Assembly (NCBI GenBank): GCA_002307115.1
Contig: DBTP01000177.1
Coordinates: 1,074-13,900, forward strand
Direction: 5' to 3'
From: Fibrobacter sp. UBA1313
Lineage (GTDB): Bacteria; Fibrobacterota; Fibrobacteria; Fibrobacterales; Fibrobacteraceae
DNA: 12,827 bases
In this document: positions 1 through 6,431 of the stretch, piece after piece
How positions within the stretch are numbered: position 1 is the stretch's first letter
Layout: every line of letters starts with the position of its first letter
The notes under the pieces: model-generated
Databases searched by the model: none
What the model was told of the DNA's origin: nothing
What the model saw: the letters and a program-made list of their open reading frames with translations, nothing else
Position numbers and translations under genes: made by a program

Positions 1-5
1 CCCTT

Positions 6-770
6 ATGAAAAATGCCCCTGCCATTGAAGTTAAAAATCTTTTCTTTTCGTATGGTTTAACGCCTGTATTAGAGGACGTTTCTTTTTCTGTAGAAGCAGG
101 CGATTTTGTAGCGATGATCGGTCCCAATGGGGGCGGCAAAAGTACGCTCATGAAATTGATCGTAGGCCTTTTGAAACCGGAAGCGGGCGAAGTGCGTCTC
201 TTTGGGGAGAAGGTTCCCACCAAGCGCGTGGGCGTTGGCTATGTACCGCAGAATACCAATCACAACGTGGAATTTCCGATTACGGTTGAAGAATGTGTAG
301 GTACAGGACTCTCCGGCTTTTTTCAAGAGCCGTCAACGATTAGGAATGCACTAGAGCGAGTCAAAATGGAATCCTACGCCAAGCGCCGTTTAGGCGAGTT
401 ATCCGGCGGAGAACGCCAGCGTGTACTGGTGGCGCGTGCTTTGGTGGCGAGCCCCCAGATTCTTTTCCTGGATGAACCTTCCAGCAATATTGATGCTGCT
501 GGGCAAGATGATCTTTATCAACTTTTGTACAAACTCAATGAATCCATGACGATCGTCGTGGTCAGCCATGATCTGATGGCACTCTCTAGCCGCATTAAAA
601 GTGTGGCTTGTGTGAACCGGAAAGTTCATTATCATCCGGGTTCCCAAATATCGGGAGAAATGCTTAAAAGTATGTACGGTTGCGAAGTGGATCTCATTGC
701 TCATGGGATTCCTCATCGCGTACTTGGGAGCCATGATCATACGCATGGCGGCTGTTGCAATCATTCCTGA
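6..770 (+). CDS. znuC: Zinc/manganese ABC transporter ATP-binding protein (ZnuC-like)
   Basis: Cytoplasmic ATPase that would power import of zinc or manganese through a ZnuB-type permease fed by a ZnuA-type binding protein. At 254 residues it is a normal-length single ABC domain. Visible motifs are Walker A GPNGGGKST (39-47), the ABC signature LSGGE (132-136), Walker B ILFLDEP (152-158) and the switch histidine in VVVSHD (H188). The Q-loop lies near PQNTN (81-85). The last 22 residues are rich in metal ligands (H233, H237, H243, H245, H247, C250, C251, H253), which favours a zinc/manganese system over other ABC families. The start ATG lies 5 nt from the window edge, so its ribosome binding site and any upstream permease or binding-protein genes are out of view. 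The next gene is convergent, so this is the last gene of its transcript. The family is clear; the exact metal is inferred. Confidence 0.9.
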   Translation: MKNAPAIEVKNLFFSYGLTPVLEDVSFSVEAGDFVAMIGPNGGGKSTLMKLIVGLLKPEAGEVRLFGEKVPTKRVGVGYVPQNTNHNVEFPITVEECVGTGLSGFFQEPSTIRNALERVKMESYAKRRLGELSGGERQRVLVARALVASPQILFLDEPSSNIDAAGQDDLYQLLYKLNESMTIVVVSHDLMALSSRIKSVACVNRKVHYHPGSQISGEMLKSMYGCEVDLIAHGIPHRVLGSHDHTHGGCCNHS

Positions 771-831
771 GAGACAATTAAAATCCTTTGTCTGAAGGGT
801 ATTTCTAAAAATTTATTTTCTATTGCCCTAG

Positions 832-877
832 AAGCCCTTTCCCGTCAGGGAACCGCCGTTTGGGGCTTTATCTTTTC
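832..877 (+). terminator. Possible intrinsic terminator downstream of znuC
   Basis: AAGCCC (832-837) pairs with GGGCTT (863-868), enclosing a smaller TTCCC/GGGAA hairpin (839-843 with 848-852). The T-rich stretch TATCTTTTC follows. It lies about 60 nt after the znuC stop and could end that transcript. The outer loop is long and the T-tract is interrupted, so this is a moderate call. Confidence 0.4.
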
Positions 878-907
878 TGCTCTAGTAGACCTCATAGCCT
901 AAGGTGC

Positions 908-930
908 GGGTTCTTATTAAACGCGAAAAC
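908..930. repeat. Candidate single terminal inverted repeat of a lost ISL3-type element
   Basis: GGGTTCTTATTAAACGCG begins about 60 nt beyond the end of the transposase remnant at 971-1161. Its position and its 'GG-T-CTT' opening resemble ISL3-family element ends. The partner end is not visible in this window, so neither the repeat nor a flanking target duplication can be verified. This is inference from position only. Confidence 0.2.
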
Positions 931-970
931 GTAAGTCTTTACATATAAATTTTGTGACCGCCAATCATTT

Positions 971-1161
971 TTAAAATTTGGGGCTTCCAGCTATCGTGTG
1001 GGTAAAGCGGGGTAGAGGTCGAGTTCACCAAAGTGGGACATTATCGCATTTTGGAAACGCTCGATATTCCTAAACCCACACGCCATCTTCTTCACTTTCT
1101 GGATCTTCAAGTTTATGCTTTCGGCCATTCCATTATCCACGCCAAGCATAATTGCATTCAT
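971..1161 (-). pseudogene. ISL3-family transposase, C-terminal remnant
   Basis: Read leftward from 1161, the minus strand encodes a 56-residue open stretch. Its core (VDNGMAESINLKIQ, then KKMACGFRNIERFQNAI, then GELDLYP) matches the conserved end of ISL3-type DDE transposases, typically 'TNAMAES.N..IQ..K..A.GFRN...F..AI...GGLDLYP'. The final acidic catalytic residue of the family is expected in the AES block. About 350 upstream residues of a normal roughly 400-residue transposase are missing, and the same frame has a stop just upstream at 1165-1167. The frame ends at TAG (991-993), while another frame continues with THTIAGSPKF to a stop at 971-973, which suggests a frameshift near the end. 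It is a dead fragment with no plausible function. Family recognition is by eye from these blocks. Confidence 0.7.
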
Positions 1162-1181
1162 GATTTAAAATTTTTCTGCTG

Positions 1182-1212
1182 CATAAAAAAGATCCGAAAA
1201 AATCGGATCTTT
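1182..1212 (-). terminator. Intrinsic terminator of the YfhO-family gene
   Basis: A perfect 10-bp stem (1188-1197 with 1203-1212, arm AAAGATCCGA) encloses a 5-nt loop. Read on the minus strand it ends in a run of six T. It lies about 104 nt beyond the stop of the leftward gene at 1316-4339, in the correct orientation to end it. Confidence 0.8.
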
Positions 1213-1315
1213 AAAATATTCATGGAAAAATTCATTCCATTTGTTATTGTATCTCAGGCACCCTTCAGCTCGAGAAGGCTCGCCTGTGAGTTGTTCTGTG
1301 AAACTTGACGTTCTT

Positions 1316-4300
1316 TCACTTCTGATTTTTGTTCTTTGCTTTTTTCTTCTGGTGCCATAAGACAAATCCGCCAATCAGGAGCAATAGGGCAACGCCGAGT
1401 GCTCCCAATTTTAAGCTGTTGTGGAATGCATCGGAACGGTACTGCAAAACGACTTCCGATTTTCCTTGGGGAATTTCAATGGCGCGGAGGGTACCAAAAG
1501 CCTTATATACTTTGGTGGGGACTCCGTTGACCGTCGCTTTCCAGTAAGGGTGGTAATTGCCTGTGGCGAGCATAAAACCGGGGCGATCGCTTTCCACAGA
1601 ATATTTTTGGGTATCCATCTTGGGGCTCGCGGTCAGAGTCACAGAACCTTGGGGAACTCCGCTTTGCCTTTCTACCGAAGGCTTTTCAGAAAGAATAATG
1701 GATTGTTTGTAGTCGTAACCTTTTTGAAGGGCCGCAATCGCCTCGGAGTCATCCATTACGGCGTAGTTCCCATAAAGTTTTGCATCACCAATCGCTCCCG
1801 CATTAGGGAGAATAGTCGTGCCTTGGCGGGTCTCAAAAATCACTTCACCAATATTCATTAAATCTAAGAATGGGGTGCCGTATTGATCAAATACCACCTG
1901 ACTTTTTCCCGCAGGAATTTCCACGGCTCGAAGTATCCCGAACGCTTTGACTACAGGCTTCCGTTGACCATTCACGGAGACTTTCCAGTAAGGATTATAG
2001 TTGCCAGCGATTACCAGAAGTGCGGGGGCACTGGTTTCAACACGGAATGTTTGCGTAGGTTTCCAAAGTAAACTCACTTCATAAATCGTATCAATAGTAA
2101 CTTGCGGCACATCGGAGAGAGAGGGGAGTGCTTGTTCTAGCAGAACTTCATTTTTGATAGAAAAGGCCGGATCCTCTAGGGCGGAAAGGATCTCATCAGC
2201 TCTCATGACGCGTGCGTTGTGATACAAAATCGCGGGAGCTACAGCGGCGAGTTTATTCGCTACAGCATTATTCCATTGCTGATCATCAAAAAGAGGCCCG
2301 ATTTCGTTGACTGGAATTCCATTCAGATAATTCGAATCATTTTGTCCACCACGGAAGGCGCGGTAACTCGCGAGTTCGTTATCGTGGAAACCATCTGCAT
2401 TCCGCATATTGTAAAGTGGGAATGAATTTCCGCTCAAGGCTTGCGATTTCGAAAGGGATAGTACCCGTGGCGCATGGAGTGACTCGGGATGGTTTGCTTG
2501 TATTGCTCGAATGACTGGATTTCCAGGTTGCACATAGGACGCCTCCGGAGTATTCTGAACAAAAACTCCATCGATGAAGTACAATTCTATTCCTCCAATC
2601 AGGGCCAAAAGGCAAGCCTTTTTGAGTAAGGTTGCTTCCCAGCCGAAAATAATCCAAGCGACAGCAATGATCGCAATCACCATCACAAAACAGGGGATCA
2701 CCAGATCTTGGGAAAAATTCATTACCGCAATGTTCAACGGTTTAAAGTAGGAAGCGGTATCTGGGTTCGAAACAAGTCCTTGACTGGAGAGGAGAAAAAT
2801 ACCGACTAAAAGGAATGGAGTGATCAAACAAATTTGTTCCACGCGGGAAGAGCCCTTCAGTTTTCTTTTGAATGCATTGATTACCGAGGTAAAGCTAAGC
2901 GTTTCCCTTTGATCCTGCACATTCAGCACGGCTAAAAATAAAAGTGCGTAAGCTATAGTCACAATAAAGCCGACAGGCCCGAGGAACAATTCCCAATGGA
3001 AGCGAGCAATCAGCGTGAGTACCGCAAGGAGAGCAAAAAGGAAAATGCCTCCTACCAAGTGCTTCCGGTTTTCTTTTTCTTTCAAGGATTTCAGTACGGG
3101 GATTGCCATCATCACCATCACGAGTGGCAACCAGAACATGGACATACTCGGTGCCCGGAAACTTTTCATGCCGGGAATAATGTTGTACCAAATTTGGAAT
3201 AGTGGGGAATGGGCTCCCATGGCATAAGAAAGAGCCACCGTTGCCCCCAGGAACCAGAACGTGGCCCAGCGTCTTTTCCCAGGAACAAAAAAGCAAAGGA
3301 ATGCAAGGAATGTGAGGAGTACGCCCGAACTGTCGTGATTCAGTTTAAAGGAGTTGTGTCCCCAATAAAAGGGAGAACCAGAAAGTTGAGCTTTTTGGTA
3401 ATCGGCGACAGGAATGTTGATCATGGAGGAACCTTTGAGCGAGGTCCCTTGGGGCGAATTTTCCTGTTCGTAAACATCAACACCAATGAACCCCGGAAGA
3501 ATCATAGAGGCCAGTTCTTCTTGATGCAAAGACCAACTCGCCGAGTGCCCTAAAGTGGTTTTTTCATCGGATCCGCGTACCGATTGTCCTGTGGTGTAAA
3601 TGTAGGGGGCGATAATTTGGAACGATGAAATCATGAGCCCGAGTGTGAGAGCCCCTGCTGCAAGGCCCAAGCGTTTGAAACGAATGGCCCAAGGAGCCTC
3701 CAATGTAAACATTTCAAACAATGCATAAAAACCAGCTCCCCACAAGAAAAGATAGGTCAGTTGCAAATGAGCCCCTAAAATCATCCATACAAGAGAAAGC
3801 ACGAAAACGACGAAGTATTTAAAACTTCCTTCGCGGATAATTCTTCGAATGGCAAGCAGGGCGAGTGGAGCGACGGCAAAAACCATCATTTTTCCATCGT
3901 GTCCCCCGTACACATAAGTGAAATACTGTGGCGAGAGCGCATAGAGAAATCCGAGAAGTGCTCCCCACCAGTTACTTCCGGTGAGCGAACGTCCGAGAAG
4001 CATGGCCGAGACGAATGCGACCCAGATAATGAGAATGAACTTGAATCCAACGGCTCTCGCGATGTCCATCATAAAATACAACAGAGTGAGCGGATGGTAG
4101 GAATCTCCAGAAAGGGCATCAATCGTAGGCACACCACCCAAACGAGAATCATCCCATTCGGTGACGACCAGACTATTCGCTCGAAGCACTTTGGTTCCAA
4201 TCGAATTCAGTTGGTCGCTATTGAGCATTAACTGGGAAGGATCGAAAACGAATTCCCGGAAAATGACCAAAAGAAGAACGAAGAAAATAGCGGCAGCACC

Positions 4301-4339
4301 TGCCAGAAAACCATAATTTTTGAGAAAGGAATTATTCAT
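1316..4339 (-). CDS. YfhO-family polytopic membrane protein with duplicated C-terminal module
   Basis: A 1007-residue integral membrane protein of the YfhO family (GT-C-like fold). In Bacillus subtilis YfhO works with CsbB in glycosylating lipoteichoic acid outside the membrane; the substrate in a Gram-negative cell is unknown. The N-terminal part has a first membrane span (11-30), an acidic extracytoplasmic loop (TEWDDSRLGG, 60-69), then roughly a dozen more hydrophobic spans to about residue 592. A large soluble region (593-972) follows, then a last span (about 976-995) and a Lys-rich tail. Within the soluble region the block 'GNYxPYWKxxVNG...KAFGxLRAxEIPxGKSxVV' occurs twice (779-817 and 927-965), inside a tandem repeat of about 148 residues. 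Only one copy of this beta-rich module is usual. The ATG has no visible Shine-Dalgarno sequence and lies about 12 nt after an intrinsic terminator, so its transcription start is uncertain. Family assignment is firm; function is not. Confidence 0.82.
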   Translation of the reverse strand: MNNSFLKNYGFLAGAAAIFFVLLLVIFREFVFDPSQLMLNSDQLNSIGTKVLRANSLVVTEWDDSRLGGVPTIDALSGDSYHPLTLLYFMMDIARAVGFKFILIIWVAFVSAMLLGRSLTGSNWWGALLGFLYALSPQYFTYVYGGHDGKMMVFAVAPLALLAIRRIIREGSFKYFVVFVLSLVWMILGAHLQLTYLFLWGAGFYALFEMFTLEAPWAIRFKRLGLAAGALTLGLMISSFQIIAPYIYTTGQSVRGSDEKTTLGHSASWSLHQEELASMILPGFIGVDVYEQENSPQGTSLKGSSMINIPVADYQKAQLSGSPFYWGHNSFKLNHDSSGVLLTFLAFLCFFVPGKRRWATFWFLGATVALSYAMGAHSPLFQIWYNIIPGMKSFRAPSMSMFWLPLVMVMMAIPVLKSLKEKENRKHLVGGIFLFALLAVLTLIARFHWELFLGPVGFIVTIAYALLFLAVLNVQDQRETLSFTSVINAFKRKLKGSSRVEQICLITPFLLVGIFLLSSQGLVSNPDTASYFKPLNIAVMNFSQDLVIPCFVMVIAIIAVAWIIFGWEATLLKKACLLALIGGIELYFIDGVFVQNTPEASYVQPGNPVIRAIQANHPESLHAPRVLSLSKSQALSGNSFPLYNMRNADGFHDNELASYRAFRGGQNDSNYLNGIPVNEIGPLFDDQQWNNAVANKLAAVAPAILYHNARVMRADEILSALEDPAFSIKNEVLLEQALPSLSDVPQVTIDTIYEVSLLWKPTQTFRVETSAPALLVIAGNYNPYWKVSVNGQRKPVVKAFGILRAVEIPAGKSQVVFDQYGTPFLDLMNIGEVIFETRQGTTILPNAGAIGDAKLYGNYAVMDDSEAIAALQKGYDYKQSIILSEKPSVERQSGVPQGSVTLTASPKMDTQKYSVESDRPGFMLATGNYHPYWKATVNGVPTKVYKAFGTLRAIEIPQGKSEVVLQYRSDAFHNSLKLGALGVALLLLIGGFVLWHQKKKAKNKNQK
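1424..1867 (-). repeat. Second copy of tandem protein module in the YfhO-family gene
   Basis: Encodes residues 825-972. It shares with the preceding copy the order 'LY.N..VM', 'A..AL', 'VPQ', 'VES..P...ATGNYHPYWK', 'VNG', 'KAFGTLRAIEIPQGKSEVV'. The DNA is clearly diverged between copies, so the duplication is old. Confidence 0.7.
1868..2317 (-). repeat. First copy of tandem protein module in the YfhO-family gene
   Basis: Encodes residues about 675-824. The best-conserved part is GNYNPYWKVSVNG (779-791) followed by KAFGILRAVEIPAGKSQVV (798-816). The upstream part (LYHNARVM, ILSALEDP, SDVPQ) aligns more loosely with the second copy, and the exact upstream boundary is approximate. Confidence 0.65.
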
Positions 4340-4350
4340 GTCTGTAAAGT

Positions 4351-4382
4351 AAAAAAAAGAACCACCCCCATGAGGAGCGGTT
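4351..4382 (-). terminator. Intrinsic terminator between the 36-residue gene and the YfhO gene
   Basis: On the minus strand a 9-bp stem (4374-4382 with 4360-4368, two G-U pairs as RNA) with a 5-nt loop is followed by C and eight T (4351-4359). It lies 27 nt after the stop of the small gene at 4410-4520 and would end the transcript coming from that gene, and from the regulator-methyltransferase gene if they are cotranscribed. Only 11 nt separate the T-run from the next start codon at 4339. Confidence 0.8.
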
Positions 4383-4409
4383 TCACATTAAAATACTCAG
4401 AAATGACTT

Positions 4410-4520
4410 TTAATCTGCAGAGTGCTCATCGATTTTTCGGGAGTTTATCACATGATAAATGGAAAAAGCAGAAATAATAAAGATCACTATGAGAACGAAA
4501 TACTTGATGACTTTAGCCAT
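4410..4520 (-). CDS. Small single-span membrane protein, 36 residues
   Basis: A short gene with ATG at 4518-4520 and TAA at 4410-4412. A textbook ribosome binding site, AAAGGAG, lies 5 nt before the ATG. The product starts MAKVIKYF, has one hydrophobic span (about residues 7-24, rich in Ile, Val and Phe) and ends with a short charged tail (SRKIDEHSAD). Basic residues before the span (K3, K6) and the acidic tail after it suggest an N-in, C-out topology. It lies 66 nt downstream of the regulator-methyltransferase gene on the same strand and is followed by a strong terminator, so it is probably the last gene of that transcript or a separate short one. I do not recognise the family. The start signal, the clean span and the terminator make a real small protein likely. 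Confidence 0.7.
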   Translation of the reverse strand: MAKVIKYFVLIVIFIISAFSIYHVINSRKIDEHSAD

Positions 4521-4586
4521 TGTGACTCCTTTGATTTAATCAACAAATGCGCCCATTAATTTACTTTTTTTTGCATAAGAAAGCAA

Positions 4587-5537
4587 CTACGCTTTTTTCT
4601 GCACAATGAAACAGATGGCTGGAAGCTTTTTATGCTCACTCTCTTCACTGGGGACAATCTCCATATCAATAATTTTACAGGGCAGATCCTGGAGCAGAAA
4701 TTCAATGCGCTTGTTATCGAATCCGAGCCAGATATGACCATGGGTTTCGCGGAGTTCTTCTTCATTGTGTTGAGCGAGATCCAGTAGCGCCAGTATTCCA
4801 TCGGGTTTTAAAAGTCGGATAGCTTCCTGAAGAGCTTCTCCCGGAGATGGCGCATGGTGAAGTACCTGACTCATCAACACCAGATCGGCACAGGCATCGG
4901 GGAGTGGAATTTTTGTCATATCCGCTTCAAGAGGCCTGATGTTATTGACGCCTTTGTCTTTCGCAATTTTGGTGAGACCTTTAATGGTTGCTTTTTGAAT
5001 ATCAACGGCGGTCACCTTCTCACAGCGGTGGGCGAGCATAAAACTGAGGTCCCCGCCTTCTCCGCAACCGATATCAATGGCATGCTCATAGGGAACCATG
5101 AGTTTGGAAAAAAGGCTAATCTGCGCTTTGAGGCTTCCGCCGGCTTCATCCAGCTTATGAAATTTAGGCGAATAATTATTGCGCCGCTGAGTGAGCATTC
5201 CTTCGACTTTACTGTGTACGATATCGCAGTCTCCCAGTTGAGTCCATGCTTTGCGTATCATGTCTAAAATGCTATCGCTCATGTAAAGATCATCGCTCAG
5301 TCCATAAAATGCTTTGGTGCCTTCGCGGCGGTCCTTTAACAAACCGCAACTGGAAAGTTTGGAAAGATGCCGACTAGCGTTGGACTGATGAATATCCAAA
5401 ATTTCCTTTAACTCATTGACGGTAAATTCGGAGCGGGCAAGAATCATCAAAATTTTCAAACGGGTTTCATCAGAGATCGCATTGAACAACTCCATATTGG
5501 GTTGAAGAGGTTCTGAATGAGATGTTTTTTCCTGCAC
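4587..5537 (-). CDS. ArsR-family regulator fused to SAM-dependent methyltransferase
   Basis: A 316-residue two-domain cytoplasmic protein. Residues about 14-85 form a winged helix of the ArsR type (NAISDETRLKILMIL, 19-33; recognition helix HQSNASRHLSKL, 50-61). Residues about 145-290 form a class I methyltransferase: SAM-binding motif I AIDIGCGEGG (153-162), acidic residue D179 in AVDI, and LVLMSQVLHHAPSPGEAL (219-236). A later block with LAQHNEEELRETHGHIWLGF (254-273) is typical of ArsR-methyltransferase fusions. The ArsR metal-site motif ELCVCDL is absent (FTVNELKEI instead), so a small molecule such as SAM or SAH is a more likely signal than a metal; that is inference. The start is GTG at 5535-5537, supported by AGGAG 7 nt upstream. 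The gene is divergent from the PAP2 gene and may control itself and that neighbour. No methionine-cycle gene is in view. Confidence 0.87.
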   Translation of the reverse strand: MQEKTSHSEPLQPNMELFNAISDETRLKILMILARSEFTVNELKEILDIHQSNASRHLSKLSSCGLLKDRREGTKAFYGLSDDLYMSDSILDMIRKAWTQLGDCDIVHSKVEGMLTQRRNNYSPKFHKLDEAGGSLKAQISLFSKLMVPYEHAIDIGCGEGGDLSFMLAHRCEKVTAVDIQKATIKGLTKIAKDKGVNNIRPLEADMTKIPLPDACADLVLMSQVLHHAPSPGEALQEAIRLLKPDGILALLDLAQHNEEELRETHGHIWLGFDNKRIEFLLQDLPCKIIDMEIVPSEESEHKKLPAICFIVQKKA

Positions 5538-5575
5538 AGTTAAACTCCTGAAAATAAAAACATAGAACAGAATAC

Positions 5576-5588
5576 AGATAATTTATCT
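5576..5588. promoter_or_regulatory. Palindrome in a divergent promoter gap, candidate operator
   Basis: AGATAA-T-TTATCT is a perfect inverted repeat with a one-base centre. It lies in the roughly 60-nt gap between the regulator-methyltransferase gene (leftward) and the PAP2 gene (rightward). A short AT-rich palindrome here could be the binding site of the adjacent ArsR-type regulator. The pattern is seen directly; its use as an operator is inference, and an AT-rich gap can make such a palindrome by chance. Confidence 0.35.
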
Positions 5589-5599
5589 TTTTCCGCGTG

Positions 5600-6388
5600 A
5601 TGCGAATATACATTCATTTACTTCTCCCGTCGTTGCTGGTCATACTGGCATTTCTTTCGCCTGTGATGGCGAATCCTTATGAGAAAAGTCTTTCTCTCGA
5701 TGTTCCTCTTTCGGTGGGGGCACTGACTTTGTTCTTGGCAGGGCAGTATTCCTTTCAGCAGATGGAAATTTCTGAAAATCCCCGCGCAAAAGAGGATCTC
5801 ATGCCTTGGGATCGTCCCTTTGCAGGAACTTGGAACCCCACTGCCGGTACCGTGAGTAATGTACTCTCTGTATTTATCGTCGCTCCGTTTGCAATGGGAG
5901 CTCTCGCGTGGAAAGAGGGCGATATGACAGGGTCCGATTATGGAACTTTTCTTTTAATGGCGGTTCAGATTGTGGCCATTGAAAATGGTTTGAATTTAGC
6001 TTGTCGAAGTTTGGCAGTTTGGCCCCGGCCTTTCATGTATGGAGGAGAGGGAGGCTCTGCGCGGGATGATCCTGAGGCGCAAGGTTCCTTTTATTCCGGG
6101 CATAGTTCAGCGGCTTTTGCTACTGCTGTTTTTACAGGAACATGGTTTCAAAAAATGTACCCTAATTCTACTTGGACTCCTTGGGTTTGGGGAGCGAGCC
6201 TAGGGGTAGCTACTACGGTTGCCATACTTCGCGTGGCGGCAGGTAAACATTTCCCTTCTGATGTTATTGTCGGGGCGTTGGTTGGTTCTGCCATCAGCTA
6301 TTCGGTTTTGAAATTACATGAAACAGAGGAAAAACAACTTGGCCTTGCGGCATTTCCGGGTTGGATTGGGCTCCAGTATAAATTTTAG
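5600..6388 (+). CDS. PAP2-family phosphatase, exported/membrane
   Basis: Phosphatidic acid phosphatase type 2 family, which removes phosphate from lipid phosphates (for example undecaprenyl diphosphate or lipid A phosphates) at the periplasmic face. The product is 262 residues from the ATG at 5600; a GTG one codon upstream (5597) is an alternative, and neither has a clear ribosome binding site. A signal peptide or signal anchor spans residues 1-25 (ending SPVMANPYE). The three catalytic motifs are present in variant form: R136-x6-R143-P144 (Lys usually comes first), Y165-SGH168 (usually PSGH) and R211-x5-H217-x3-D221. The histidines and arginines needed for the phospho-histidine mechanism are kept. 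Hydrophobic stretches lie between the motifs. The protein ends WIGLQYKF. The FISUMP gene starts 43 nt downstream on the same strand, so the two may be cotranscribed. The physiological substrate cannot be told from sequence. Confidence 0.82.
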   Translation: MRIYIHLLLPSLLVILAFLSPVMANPYEKSLSLDVPLSVGALTLFLAGQYSFQQMEISENPRAKEDLMPWDRPFAGTWNPTAGTVSNVLSVFIVAPFAMGALAWKEGDMTGSDYGTFLLMAVQIVAIENGLNLACRSLAVWPRPFMYGGEGGSARDDPEAQGSFYSGHSSAAFATAVFTGTWFQKMYPNSTWTPWVWGASLGVATTVAILRVAAGKHFPSDVIVGALVGSAISYSVLKLHETEEKQLGLAAFPGWIGLQYKF

Positions 6389-6431
6389 TTACGAAAGTAC
6401 TTCCTTCTTTATTCGAGATTATATTGGGGCA

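Noticed and set aside
771..970. Search for a tRNA or riboswitch in the gap after znuC
   Set aside because: No cloverleaf or known riboswitch core could be folded by eye; only the terminator-like hairpin and the possible IS end are visible.
859..986. Short direct repeat TTTGGGGCTT at 859-868 and 977-986
   Set aside because: Ten bases, no further flanking similarity, and one copy is part of the terminator-like hairpin; probably chance.
1033..1308. A 91-codon rightward open frame
   Set aside because: Its first half is antisense to the transposase remnant, it spans the terminator hairpin at 1188-1212, it has no ribosome binding site, and the product looks like nothing known.
1165..1374. A leftward open frame directly upstream of, and in frame with, the transposase remnant
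   Set aside because: It overlaps the end of the YfhO gene and spans the terminator; the translated segment does not resemble the transposase part expected there, so I do not extend the pseudogene into it.
6318..6431. Upstream start for the FISUMP gene
   Set aside because: It would overlap the PAP2 gene by 71 nt and put 38 residues before a clear signal peptide; the ATG at 6432 fits better.
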